64,000 bases of DNA from Paramecium sonneborni (Eukaryota; Ciliophora; Oligohymenophorea; Peniculida; Parameciidae): the NCBI GenBank assembly GCA_905182985.1, contig CAJJDN010000081.1, positions 379,382 to 443,381 of the forward strand, read 5' to 3'. The stretch's first letter is position 1, and each line of letters begins with the position of its first letter. The notes under the pieces were generated by a model that made no database searches, was not told where the DNA came from, and was given only the letters and a program-made list of their open reading frames with translations. Positions 1 to 11,738 of this stretch are shown one piece after another. The translations under genes and the position numbers were made by a program.

Positions 1-541
1 AGGATTTTGCGATTATTGTTAGTTACCGAAACCCAAAAGGACTCATCATTGTAGTATTTGTAACAAATGTATATTAAAAATGGATCATCATTGTCCATGG
101 ATTAATAATTGTGTTGGCCACTAAAATCATAGATATTTTATCCTATTTCTAACATATGTATTTTTAGGTACATCTTTCATTACTTTATTAAATTTAAATA
201 TAATTTTTTCCTCTAATTTTTAAGATTGTAAGAATCAGCGAAGTTAGTTATTTTCCACATTATGGATTACAGAACTTGTATTATGTTGGATGATGGCCAG
301 TTTTGGAGGGTGGAATTGGTATTTAATTCTAAAAGGTTTAACTACTATTGAATTTATGAACAGAGATAGAAAAACTATCGATTAGTACGAAGAAATAATT
401 GAAAATTTAAAATAAGTATTTGGCAATTTCAAATATTTATGTTAAATTTTACTGCCAAGCTTTAGAGCATTGCCTTCAAATGGAGTGATTTGGAGTATGG
501 TGAATAAAGATTTAGAGAAAATAAATATAGGTGTTGATTGA
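1..541 (+). CDS. DHHC-type protein S-palmitoyltransferase, 5'-truncated by window edge
   Basis: The open frame enters at base 2 and ends at TGA 539-541, giving the last 179 residues. No intron is needed in this part. The cysteine-rich domain is complete: paired Cys and His-His-Cys ligands followed by the catalytic Asp-His-His-Cys at fragment residues 28-31 and then PWINNCVG. Family members attach palmitate to cysteines of membrane-associated proteins through an acyl-enzyme on that last Cys. After it come a hydrophobic stretch, a second membrane segment and a TTIE motif (residues 114-117), the TTxE signature of the family. It probably resides in an endomembrane or the plasma membrane. The N-terminal membrane segments lie outside the window. 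Only 73 bp separate its stop from the next ATG, typical of compact Paramecium chromosomes. The family call is secure; substrates cannot be inferred. Confidence 0.93.
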
Positions 542-614
542 TTAGCCTCATAATGATGATCAATTAATTATATTTAAGAAATTATTTAAATCTTTTATAT
601 ATTTTTAGTTAATA

Positions 615-1913
615 ATGAGTGATTAAGTAAAACATTAACTAATTGTTAGCCCCCATTTATATCACTAGAAAATTATGATGATATCAATTAAATCAGAAGT
701 AAATTTGCACCTTTAGCAAAAATTAACCTAAATCATGAATTTAATAATTTAGAAGAATGCAAATTCTTTATTATAAGAACTTAAGGAGAAGATAATGTTC
801 ATAGAGCTATGAAGTATGGTTTTTGGACTAGGTAAATTATTGATAAAACAATAGTTCGTCTCGAAAAAATGAACGATTACATGAAGCATTCATAAATAAG
901 AAATAGGATGTTTATCTATTTTTCACAGAAATTAACAGCATGTGCTTTAGTGGAATGGCTAAGTTAACTTCTGCATTCAATCCTAAATTTCATTTTCAGT
1001 TTTGGTTAATTGAAAATAAATGGTTTGGCACTTTTTCAATAGAATGGGTATAAGATTTAGGTTATCACTTAGTTATACATAAAAGATCTCTCATTTAAAT
1101 TATTTGAAAATATAAAGCAAATCCAAAAATTGGAAGGGAGTGAAGAAACTATTAAATCAGTTTATGATCTAATAGATTGCACAGAATTATCTATTGAAAA
1201 TGGAATTAAAATGACAAAAATATTTCAAAATGAAAATTCTAATAAAAGCTTATTTGAAGAATTTCTTCAACTTGATAAATTAGAGGTAATTATAATATTT
1301 TATTCAAAGTATGAAAATAGATAAGAAAGAACAAATAATTTAAGATTTGAAAAGAAATTCAAAGAACTCTCTTCTGTTTTTGAAACTATTCCATTCTCAT
1401 TCTCAGCTGCATCTTATGAAAGGAAAAAAAATAATCGAAAACCTTAAAATGGATATTATTAACCTCCTTATGGTTAACAATATTATTACTAACAACCTTA
1501 TTAATCTTATTATTAATAGTAATTAGTTGGTATGTGCTATTTTCATTATTTTAGGGTATTAATTTTAGTAAACTCCTTAATATTGGTAATAAAATAATGG
1601 ATTTTATTAAAATCAATATTACTCATAAAACTAATTTAATAATAATAAATATCATTATCCTAATAGATAAGAAAATTAAGAAAAATCTGTAAGATAATAT
1701 TAATAATAATCTCAACCATATGAAATAGAATAAACATAAAATCCTGATTCAATTGAAGCAGTGTAAAATTTTTCTTTAGATTAAAAATTTCAAATAAACA
1801 ATTAGCAATTATAAAAAAGAACAAAATTTGAAAAAACAAAGAAATAACATAATAAAAATGACATTGAGTATGTTGAGAAAGCTAAGGCTTAAGCTTTTGT
1901 TTAAAAGGATTGA
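615..1913 (+). CDS. YTH-domain RNA-binding protein (m6A reader family), 400 aa, four small introns
   Basis: ATG 615-617, TGA 1911-1913. Introns at 627-649, 832-854, 1048-1072 and 1530-1554 (23, 23, 25, 25 nt), each GTA...AG, give exactly 401 codons. Residues about 42-175 form a YTH domain: an FFIIRT strand, EDNVHRAMKYGFWTSS, then DVYLFF, GMAKL and FWLIENKW, with the final strand SIEWLYIKD joined across the third intron. YTH domains bind N6-methyladenosine in RNA through an aromatic cage. The Trp of GFW and the two Trp of FWLIENKW sit where cage residues are expected. The rest (about 200-400) is low complexity, rich in Gln, Tyr, Asn and Pro, like the flanks of YTHDF proteins that form condensates. 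It lies tail-to-tail with the kinesin gene, 49 bp between stops. The N-terminal extension is very short. The domain call is secure; the m6A ligand is inferred from family. Confidence 0.93.
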
Positions 1914-1962
1914 TCAATTTTATATTATTGTAAATATTTATAGATACCAAACTAAATATTTT

Positions 1963-4448
1963 TCATTAATGATAATTTTTTCTCTCAATATCCTGTGGTA
2001 GTTTCCCTAAAGGTATTTTGTTATTGAGTTTAACTGGTATTTAGAGCTCTTTTTACTATCTAACAGGAGATTATTTAAAAATATTTTAATCACTAGGTTA
2101 AGATGAGGGAGGACGTGAAGATTTATTATTATTTATGGGGCTTAACTAAACCTTTTATTTTTTCTCCAATTATGGTGTTTATGAGGCTGGATACAATTTT
2201 TCTAATTCTTAAACTTGTTATTATTGTTATTTCAACATAAGTTATTATCTACTTTACTTATCAAAGCCTTAGCTACTTGATCTTTATTAGTTTTCCTCAG
2301 ATTTCATTTTACTATTTCCTCTTTAAGGAGTTTCAAGCATGTCTTACTTAGGATTAATTTAAAGTTATCTTTGATCTTTGAGATTTTCAATATATTCTTG
2401 TGCTAATTAATTAATAAAGATAGAATTTACCTTCTTTATAAGGTAGTGTAGGATAGAAAACTTTATTCTATTTAAAAATAAATGGAGGGACTTTATAATC
2501 TTTTTTATCTTCATCATAAACACAATCCCCTTTGAGACTTAATAATTCATCTTCTTTAAACATGGTTAATAATATTCTTTAATATAATATATTTTCTCTT
2601 TCTAGGGCTCTGATGCTTTCAAGTAATTCTTCTTTATCTTATTCATTTTCTTTTTAAATATCTTTTATTTCAACCATCGCTTCTTTATAAACTTTTCTCA
2701 ATCTTTAATTTTTTTTTCTTAAAGCTTCTATTTCTTCTTAAACTGATTAATATTTCTGTTCAAATTCATATAATTCATCTTTCTATTTTTCTCTTTCTTC
2801 TAATAATTTTTCATGCTCTTGACTTTATTATTTTAATTTCTTCTATTATAAACGATACTTTTTTTTTTCTTCTTCACTAGCTTTTCCTCCTGTTACAACC
2901 ATTTTTTCCTTAGCTGCCATCAATTCTTCTAATTATTACCTTAAGATTTGCTCTTCTTTGGCCTTTTATTCTTTTTCTGCTATTTACAATAAAACTTTCT
3001 CCTTTTCTTTTTATAAAATTTCATTATCTTTAATTAATTATTCTAATTCTCTAGACTTTTATCTAGACATTTGTTCTTCTTTCTCTCTTTTATCTTTTAT
3101 TAATTTTTCATTATCTTATTTTAATTTTTCAAGTTCTTTTTAAATTTCGTCTGATTTAAGTTTTTCAATTTCTGATATCTCCTATTATTTATTTAGATTT
3201 CCATAAAATTTTTGACTACTATTATTTTAAATATTCTTTTCTGATCCTGTTCCTGTTCCTTCACCAGTTTTATGTAATTTAGATAATTATTCTTTTAGTT
3301 TTTAAATTTCATCTGCTTATTATTTAAGTAAAGCATCTTTTGGATCCTCATTAATTTTAGGTTAATTTTTAATCATTTTAGCTCTAGATGCATATCTTAA
3401 ACTAGAAAGTGTTTCATCATAATTATAATCAGCAGGACTTAATGCAGTAATCATTACTGTTTTAGTATTACCTCCCAAAGAGTCTTATAATAATCGTGTT
3501 AATTTAGAATCTCTATAAGGGATATGTTATGTTTTTCCATCCACTAATGCTGAAATCACATTTCCTAATGCTGATAAAGATAAATTTATTTTTGTTGCTT
3601 CTTTCAATCTGTCTCCTGTTGCTTAAGTTTTTGACTATCTTTCACTTCCTGCTAAATCAACCAAATTTAGTTTCCCTACTCTAATAAACTCATTCCCTTT
3701 ATCATTCACTATCTAACTTTCTACATATACTGTAAAAATGCAATGAGATCTACTTGATTATGCATTCATTGCTGTAGCTCCAACTGATCTATTATTTTAA
3801 CCTATTGTCATGTATTTATCCATATCTTATGCAGTTTTTACTGTCACCATTGTTAAATCTTTTACTGTGACACTTCCTTGAGATTCCTTTAAATCTAATC
3901 TTGCTTTATGATCTTTTCCCAATAAATCTCGAATCTCTTCATTATATATTTCAAGGAAAGAACATCTCACCAAAAATTTCTTTTTTGTATCTGTATTCGT
4001 ATCAATAATTGTTTATATTTATGTAAAAGTTCTTGGTATGATTCCCTTAAGTTCTTACTATAAACTTTAAATAAAAACATACATTCTCAGGAATTCCAGT
4101 CATAGTAAATGTCTTTCCACATCCTTAAATTAACATTAACTTTACCTGTTTATCCATATGCAAATATTGTTCCATTATACCCATCAATCACTGATTCTAC
4201 TAAATTAAATGCTGTCTTCTCATATATATAAGATTATTTTGCATTCATTCCAAAAACATAATCATAAGAAAACTACTTTGCTTCATTATCAACAGGCTAC
4301 TTTTTATCAATTATACTACCTTAATTAGTTCAATTGTATTTAGTTTTTCATCCACATTTAAACAAGGCTTACTATTGTTTTCTTTTTCCTTTTAATTAAA
4401 GGGTCTCACTCTAACAACAACTTTCACACATTCACTATCTTTTTTCAT
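1963..4448 (-). CDS. Kinesin-2-like motor protein, 795 aa, four small introns
   Basis: ATG at 4448-4446 and TGA at 1965-1963. Introns are 4297-4319 (23 nt), 4124-4145 (22), 4058-4082 (25) and 2403-2430 (28). The second splits the P-loop, which becomes GQTGCGKT (about residues 90-97) only after splicing. The N-terminal motor also shows SSRSH (switch I), [10 protein letters not shown] (switch II) and [15 protein letters not shown]. Immediately after the motor comes NEDPKDALL (about 342-350), the neck signature of the kinesin-2/KIF3 class. These motors drive plus-end transport on microtubules, including anterograde intraflagellar transport in cilia. A long Glu/Lys/Gln coiled coil follows (about 360-610), with a GEGTGTGSE linker near its start, then a Gln/Ser-rich tail. 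Without the 28-nt intron the frame would end early at 2387, so this intron decides the C-terminus. Motor call certain, kinesin-2 subclass likely. Confidence 0.95.
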
Positions 4449-5188
4449 TAACAAATAAAATAACAAGAATTATAATATTTATTCTGTTTAAATATATTGT
4501 AAAAACTATTTTATTTTCTATATATTTCTATCGAATTTACTTATATTCTAAAGTTTCAGGCAAACCTTACTAAATTATATTAAATTTAACGTAGAAATAG
4601 GAATTATTTTCAATTATTTATATGTAAATTTAATTAGGTCTTTATAATAACTAGAAAAATTTAGTTTATTTATGATTTTGATAAATTATCCTTATAAGTT
4701 ATTTATCTCTTTTTAAAACCATATTATTATAATTAACTAATAAGTAAACGGTTGAAAGATAAAAAAATTAATTAGTTTTGATAATAAAGAATCATTTTTA
4801 TTTAAGTAAGTCTGCAGATGAAATCTTTAAATAAATTAATTACTTTACTATTTGCATACATAAATATTAAATATTTTTAGATAATTCTGTGTTATTTTAT
4901 TAAATAATTTATTATTAATTTTCAAAGATCCAAAAGATTCCATAATAATAAACTTTGAGGCTATTTTGATAATTTTTGAAATAGAAGATTGTGAATGCTT
5001 GTTTGAATATATACTAACTTATAAAATTGAATTTCATGGTGATAACTAATATTTAAAAAACTGATATACTAAAATAATAACTAATGATATTTTTGATAAT
5101 GAATAATGATTTATAAATATACAATATAAAGACATTATTTTTAACTAATATATAAAAATTAAAGGCAATTTAATAAACAAATCAATAT
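4449..5188. other. Intergenic stretch, no gene seen
   Basis: Very AT-rich sequence between the kinesin start and the stop of the cysteine-rich membrane protein. I read both strands with the ciliate code and found no coherent coding run or recognisable RNA gene. The promoter of the kinesin gene should lie at its left end. Confidence 0.5.
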
Positions 5189-8100
5189 TCAGTATTTTGG
5201 ATTATTATGTTCTATCAATATAAATTTCTAAAGAGAATTATCATAGTACTACTGATATTATTTTTATTCTTCCTTAATTTACTTTTTTAAGTAATTTTTA
5301 TATGCCTTAGTTATATATTCTAGCATATCTATAAACAGATTAGTTGACAATATAAAAGTGAATAAGTAAATATGTATCCATCCAATTAATAGTAGTTAAT
5401 CATCTTTATAATCAAAACTGTAGAGTAAGAAGGTTCCTAAAATGACCATTAATATTAATTCTCTTAAAATTAGTTTAACCAAGTCATAGTTAGATTTTAA
5501 AGGTGTAAATTTACATAAATATACCGAATAACATAATGATTACATCGACAATAGTATTGATTGTATTTATGGATAATTCATGCAAATCACAATAATAAAA
5601 ATGTAAAATTTTATTCTAAAGATTTAAAAGGATTTGAAATTAAGTGCCCAAAATTAAGTATTCAATTAAGTATTCAATCCTATATAAAAATATTTCCATT
5701 TAGAAATGTCTTTTATACGAGAAGATGTTATTGTAAGTAATTTAAAGGAAATAAAAATTAATAGGATTAAAGTAAAAACAGAAGTAATGGAATTAAAACA
5801 TTCAAATGGTGATTGAAAATTATAATCCGGAAATTATAAAAGAGTGCTAAAGGCTAATTAATGTAATGTTGTAAAATAGAGTTAATATATTCCATAAGAA
5901 AAGTATTCTTGTTTTATTTTTAAACATTATTTTTAAATTTTAACTTGAAATTATTTAATTAATTTTAAATATTTTGGATTTTGATTGTTCTTCATATAAA
6001 AATTAACCAATTTTTAATTTATTAATTATGAGGATATAGCAGAGCAAATAAAATATGTGAGTAAGGATGCTAAAAGAGAAAAGTAGCAACTTTTGGCATT
6101 TATTAAATAAACTTAATTTAAAGGTAAATTTGAGTTTACATTGGATGATTATTTCTTTTTGAATGGTAGATAACCACCATTTAATTCTGCAATAATTTAA
6201 TCAACTTTAAAATAATCTAAAATTGGTTTAAGAGATACTTTTGTATATGTTTCAAGAAATTATCTAAGATGAGGTGGAAATTAATATTACATGTAACGAA
6301 TATAAGACAAAGATTGTAATAAATCTAAAAGGTTAAGAATCATCAGGATATTTCCTGTTAACAAAGCTAATCCTGCAATACTAGCCAGAGAATACATCAT
6401 GGCATCATTAAATTTAACTATTGATACTACTTATTATTTAGTTGTTTCAGAGATTATAAAAGGATTTCCAAGATTAATACTTTTATTATAGTTATATAAT
6501 TCTAAATTGAACTCATCTTATATTACATATTTAGATATTTAAACCTCTAATTTTGGATTTTCAACATATTCTTAAAATTAAATAAAAACCTAATAAATTG
6601 GATTATTTAAATGAATGGAAATATTTAATTATGGAACTATCGTTAGTTGATGAATAATTTCTGGAGTAATTCTAAAAATTATAATTTCTTCTATTTAAGA
6701 TGGATACATTAATTTAACTGATTTTGTGAAAGTCAATTCAATGATTTGAGTTTGATTCTTTTTATCGGAAAGACTGTTTAAATTAAAATCAGGAGGTTTA
6801 ATAAAGGTACAAGTAGTTAATTAGTTTTCGAGATTAATACATTAATAAAATTCTTCAAGAGTACATAAAGAAGAACATCCATCCCCTCCATTATTATTGC
6901 CGTCATCACATTCTTCATAATAACTATTAAGTAATCCATTTCCACATAAATTAACGCAGATATTTTGTATTAATACATAATTTTGATTACATAGAATATT
7001 TGTTGTACTATTAGATGAATTAATTTAATCTTTTTAGATATCATTATTTAATTGATTAATTTATTTACATTTAGCTGTTAAAGGATCCAAAAAAAAAAGA
7101 TTTTATTCACATTGTTTGCAAATATTATCTTATTCACATAATATACATCCATAAGAACATGAATATTGACATTCATGACATCCATCAAATGGAATTTCAT
7201 TGCCATCATCACATTGCTCAAATTAAAGTGAAACAATTGAATCTCCACAAATAGGTTAACAAATTTCATTTATCAATTAAAATGGAAAAAAACATGTAAT
7301 GCATTAGTTTTAATGACAAATTGAGCAATTATCTTAACAAATTGAATAAGAACAATCAACACAATAGCTATCAAGAGGATCATCACATTATTCATTAGAC
7401 ATGATAGCAACTAATCCATCTCCACAACTTTTTTCGCATTTACCTTCAACTATATTCCAACCTTATAAACATTCAATACAATGAGAATTGTAGCAGTTAA
7501 TACATTCTAATTAACAACTACTTTAACATTTATGACATCCATCAAATCTTATATTGTTTCCATCGTCGCATATTTCATCTGCCTTTACTAATTCATCTCC
7601 ACATTTTGGAATACATTTAAATTTGTTTATTATAAAACCAGGATTACATTCATAGCATTTACCATATTGACAATTCATACAATTATCAGAACATATGAAT
7701 TTACAATTTAGACATCCATCATTAAATAAATTATTTCCGTCATCGCACTCTTCTTCTAATGTTTTTATTTGATCACCACAAATAGGTTAGCACAAATCAA
7801 ATAAAACATCAAAAAAATAACCTTAATTGTTTTTACAATCTAATACCTATTCATAATTATTATAATATTATTAATCTAAATTATAAATATTGGACCACTC
7901 TAAACATCTACCAAAATTACATCTTTAACAATCTGAAGAACATTGAAATTCACAATAATAACAACCATCATTAGCATTATGATTATCATTGTCACAATCT
8001 TTGTACAATTTGTTATCACCACAAATTGGTATACATTTCTATTCTACAAGATTCAATTACCAACCTATATCACAAAAAATACAATTTTGGTCTATAATAT

Positions 8101-9089
8101 TTAAACATCCTAAGATTGGTGGTAAAGCTATTTTCTATTCTTAATAAAATACAATAAAATCCAATACACTTACTTTATTAGATGCACTATCATTAAAAAT
8201 TAAAATGATAGATAATTAATCACTTTTATGATTGTGAATATCTATTTCTATGTTATAAATCCACCAAGTTTTTCCTCCAGGTTCAACAAAGTAGTTTAAA
8301 AACTTATCAATAGGCCATAAAGTTTAAAAATCATTTATCATTATTTTTATCTCTTAAGGTTGATTATCGAAAAAGAGTTTGAATTAAAATTTAACTTTTG
8401 TTGGAAAAGGTATAAGGATGTATCTTTGAAGTTAAAAAGTACCAGAATAATGTCTAAGTAAAATTTCAAAATCTATCCCTTATAAATTTTAAGTTGATGA
8501 GCCATTTGAAGTTATTTTCCAATCATTAAGTTTAGAATGAAGTTAGGAGATTAATAATAGCCATTTACTGTTTGAACCTGGTAAACAATAATCTTCAAAT
8601 TCTTAACAATCTAATACATGGATTTCAATCGCAAATATACCCCACCAAGTATTTTGATTAGAACAAGATGGTAACCCAGAAGCTTATAAAGCAAAAAATG
8701 CTGATTAACTAGTATGAAAGTAACTTAGCTCCATATCAATTATTAATGAGGGATTCATTTAACTACTTGCAATAGTTGATCTTGCGTCATCCAATTACAC
8801 CACAAAATTATTAACACAATTAGACAAAATTGCACGAATTCTAATTGTTAGTTAATAATGAGATTGCAAATAATAATGATGTTAAAGAATTGTTTCTTAT
8901 TTGAAGCTATTGATTCCTCCTATAAATTTTTCTGAATTGATAGTATCAATATCTGATTAACCCTTATATGAATACCAATCTCAATATAATAATATTATTA
9001 CTTTATTTGATATAGTTATAATCCTCTTTTTATATCAATTTTGAACTAACAGTTTGGCAAAGCAGTACAATTATAAATAATTTTAACAT
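5189..9089 (-). CDS. Large secretory/membrane protein with CDDGN...DGC cysteine-rich repeats and C-terminal membrane segments, 1,292 aa
   Basis: ATG 9089-9087, TGA 5191-5189. One 22-nt intron (8980-9001) is needed to join a 29-codon first exon to a long uninterrupted frame; it ends in GAG, an uncommon acceptor. Residues 1-20 are a signal peptide (LKLFIIVLLCQTVSS). A region without Cys repeats follows (to about 320). Next come about six repeats of the type C-D-D-G-N...D-G-C-x2-C-x3-C (about 320-735), the pattern of the DUF4215/Myxococcus Cys-rich family. Several hydrophobic helices lie between about 889 and 1,272, then a short charged Gln-rich tail. Such proteins are expanded in Paramecium and Tetrahymena and are thought to be cell-surface proteins; the function is unknown. 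An apparent plus-strand ORF at 5,450-5,830 is its shadow. Architecture certain, role unassigned. Confidence 0.88.
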
Positions 9090-9704
9090 TTTAAAAATAA
9101 ATAATGAATTAAATCAATTAAATGGAATAAATAAAAATACAATACAATGCACAACTCTAAGAAAAAGTGATTTCATCAATCATTACATTTATTTTTAATT
9201 TTATTTATTAAAAGTTGACAATACGTAATGAAAAAGCAGATTACGTAATCATAAAACTTTTGATAATTAAATATTTTCAAAATATACTATAAAATAATCT
9301 TTATCCAATAAAAATATGTAAATTTTTCAATTGGTATAAATTTAATCTATTGTCTTTTATTTCACCTTATTTAAGAAATATAATTTTCTCTTTAAGTTAA
9401 TCAATAAACCTAACATTATTTAAAATATGGCTTTGAAATTATTGAAAACTTTTAAATCCATATTTTTACTATTATTCAAATTGAAATAAATTATTATTGA
9501 GATAATGGTTCATTTTAATTAAAATAAGCATATTTATTTTATTTATTGAATTTGGCTATTATTTCTATTCTTTATAAGGTAATATTGAATAAATAAAAAG
9601 GCACATTTTATTTATTTTGTTTTAAAAATTAAATAATCCACATTTTTATATTATTTATCAAGATCAAGAATTCTTAAATCAAATAATTTTAATTGTTAAG
9701 TCTG
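9090..9704. other. Intergenic stretch, nothing recognised
   Basis: AT-rich DNA upstream of the cysteine-rich membrane protein and of the small plus-strand candidate gene. No coding signal beyond chance open frames; probably contains both promoters. Confidence 0.4.
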
Positions 9705-10237
9705 ATGAAAATAAATAAAGAAAGTGGAAAATTAAAATTAAAGTTAGTTTTATTGCATCCAGTGCATTATGATGTTTCGAATGATTCTGAAATTATCAAG
9801 TCTTTGTATATATTTAATCTATAAGAATATTAAGATGAAAAATATTGTAAGAATCAATAAAATTATGAGGATTATTTTCCAAAAGCAAAGAGAGTTATTC
9901 AAATAAATATTGTTTTTAATAGAAAAATATATAAATTTCCAAATCTTAAAATACCACTTTCATCTTAGCTTCTAATAGAACTAACATTTGTAATGTAATT
10001 TTTAATTCAAAAATGAAGTATTAGTAGATAATTAAGATAGGGCAAGTGATCTATGATGTAAATTTACAAAAATATTTAATAGGAATATTTCCAAAAAGTA
10101 ATTTGCGAAAAATCATGGATAGTTTTTACAACAAAGTAATAAATAAAAAATTATAAATGCAAATTAAAAATTTCTATTTTATATTTTGTTTCATTAACAT
10201 TCCAAATTAATTATTGAGATTTCTGTTAAAAGTCTGA
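9705..10237 (+). CDS. Small hypothetical protein, about 167 aa, one 29-nt intron
   Basis: ATG 9705-9707, TGA 10235-10237. Exon 1 (95 codons) ends in phase 0 at a GTAATG...GAAG intron (9990-10018, containing an in-frame TGA). Exon 2 adds 72 residues and the stop. The protein starts KINKESGKLKLKLVLLHPV, has a mixed Lys/Tyr/Asp middle part, then GQVIYDVNLQKYLIGIF, and ends in a hydrophobic stretch. I recognise no family. The frame upstream of this ATG stays open for some distance, so the start is uncertain. In AT-rich DNA with one stop codon, open frames of this size can occur by chance. The residue composition of exon 1 is more protein-like than surrounding chance frames. It lies between two minus-strand genes, 133 bp from the RBR ligase stop. 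Treat as a candidate. Confidence 0.4.
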
Positions 10238-10369
10238 ATTTTTCAATTTTAGTTTTAGATTAATATTTTTTTATCTAAATCTTCATCAATCTTTCAATAA
10301 TTATTGAAATAGATATTTGAATAAATAAGTTAAAAAATAAAATTTAATTATAATTTATATAATTCGATT

Positions 10370-11738
10370 TCAAATCATGTTTATCCTGTTAATGCAAGCA
10401 CACTGTAAGTAAACTCCACCACAAACATAGCAAAACCCAAATTTACATCTACAAGTCATATGATCACAACCTTAATTTTTTTCTACCCAAAATTTGCATT
10501 ATGGGCATTATTTATATTTCGCTCCTTGTAAAAAGTTAAAGAACTATTAGTCAGCAAGATCTTTTGATTAATTTCTAGATCCATAATAATTACTGGCCCT
10601 GTATTATTAACAGGTTTGTCCTTAATGGAATTCAGTTTTACAAATTAAACAATACGATTTTTTACAAACTGGACAATAAAATTATGAATTATTTGCGATA
10701 AAAATATAAGTACAATCAGGAGTTGGACACCAAGAATACTAACTTTATTTTAATTAATACTTCATCACTATGATTATTAATATAAGCTGTAAAGGTTAAC
10801 TGTTAAAATTCATTTAAAATACGCATATCTAATACTTCTCTCAAATCAGAATACATTACATTCTCTTTACAATTAGCCCAAGGGCATCTCATTGGAACAC
10901 TTTTAGACTAAATTTATATTTGACAATATTCGTTTAGACATTTTTTATGAAAAATATGTCCACAGTATAAAGCAATTAATTCTATAAATTAAATATCTTC
11001 TAAACAAATTTAACATTCAACTTAATTTTAAATTTCTTCAATAATTTACTTATCTTAAAATTGATTCTCATACAATTATAGTGCTAATAAATCATTTTAG
11101 TATTCTTATTCAAATCTTTATAATTATTTATGATATACTCTTGTTAAATTTTTAAAGCTAATTCAATTGATTTAAAATCATTTTTCGATTCATTAGTTTG
11201 TTAATCTTTCCTATTTTCATGCGAATTTTTAACTTAGAATTATCTCTATTAAAAATTAAACATAAATTTTTTTCTTTAATCTGGTAAAGATTAAATTATA
11301 TCAGGTTCCTCTTGAATAATAAGAAATTCTTCAACATTCTATTCTTTGGATAAAGTAGATATTTTTTCCAGCTAATAATAATCAATAATATTTTTTTACA
11401 TTTTAACTTCCACATAAAATTTCATCATAACACTTAGTAATTGATACTGTTTCTTTCATACTTTAATTAATCTATCTAAGATTTACTATGGAATCTAAAT
11501 TCTTTTCAAATGAATTTTCATTATTCTCTCTTTATAATTTACCTAATATAAATGAATCCATTATAATATTATCAATCTTAAATGATATCATATATGTTGA
11601 TACTTCTATGGTGTTTAAGCATTTCTTTATTTTATCAACAATCTCGATAATTGAAAACATTATTTATTATAAATATTATTCTATTTGACAATCTATCGCT
11701 CTTTTAAGTTGAATAATTTAATCATCAAATTTTATCAT
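10370..11738 (-). CDS. RBR-type (RING1-IBR-RING2) E3 ubiquitin ligase, 431 aa, three small introns
   Basis: ATG 11738-11736, directly preceded by an in-frame TGA that fixes the start; TGA 10372-10370. Introns 11372-11399 (28 nt), 11116-11138 (23) and 10739-10760 (22) give exactly 432 codons. The N-terminal 220 residues are helical and Gln/Glu-rich. RING1 starts at about 225 (VECQICLEDI...CGHIFHKKCLNEYC...RCPWANC). The IBR begins about 310 (WCPTPDC...FYCPVCKKSYC), and RING2 is about 387-420 (CPQCKFWVEKNQGCDHMTC...CYVCGG). RBR ligases accept ubiquitin as a thioester on a RING2 cysteine; the Cys of NQGC is in the position used by parkin and HOIP. Soluble cytosolic enzyme expected. It lies in the compact gene-dense part of the window. 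Family certain, substrates unknown. Confidence 0.93.

Noticed and set aside
5447..5816. Plus-strand frame of about 120 codons with protein-like pieces
   Set aside because: It lies entirely within the continuous minus-strand frame of the cysteine-rich membrane protein and is its shadow.
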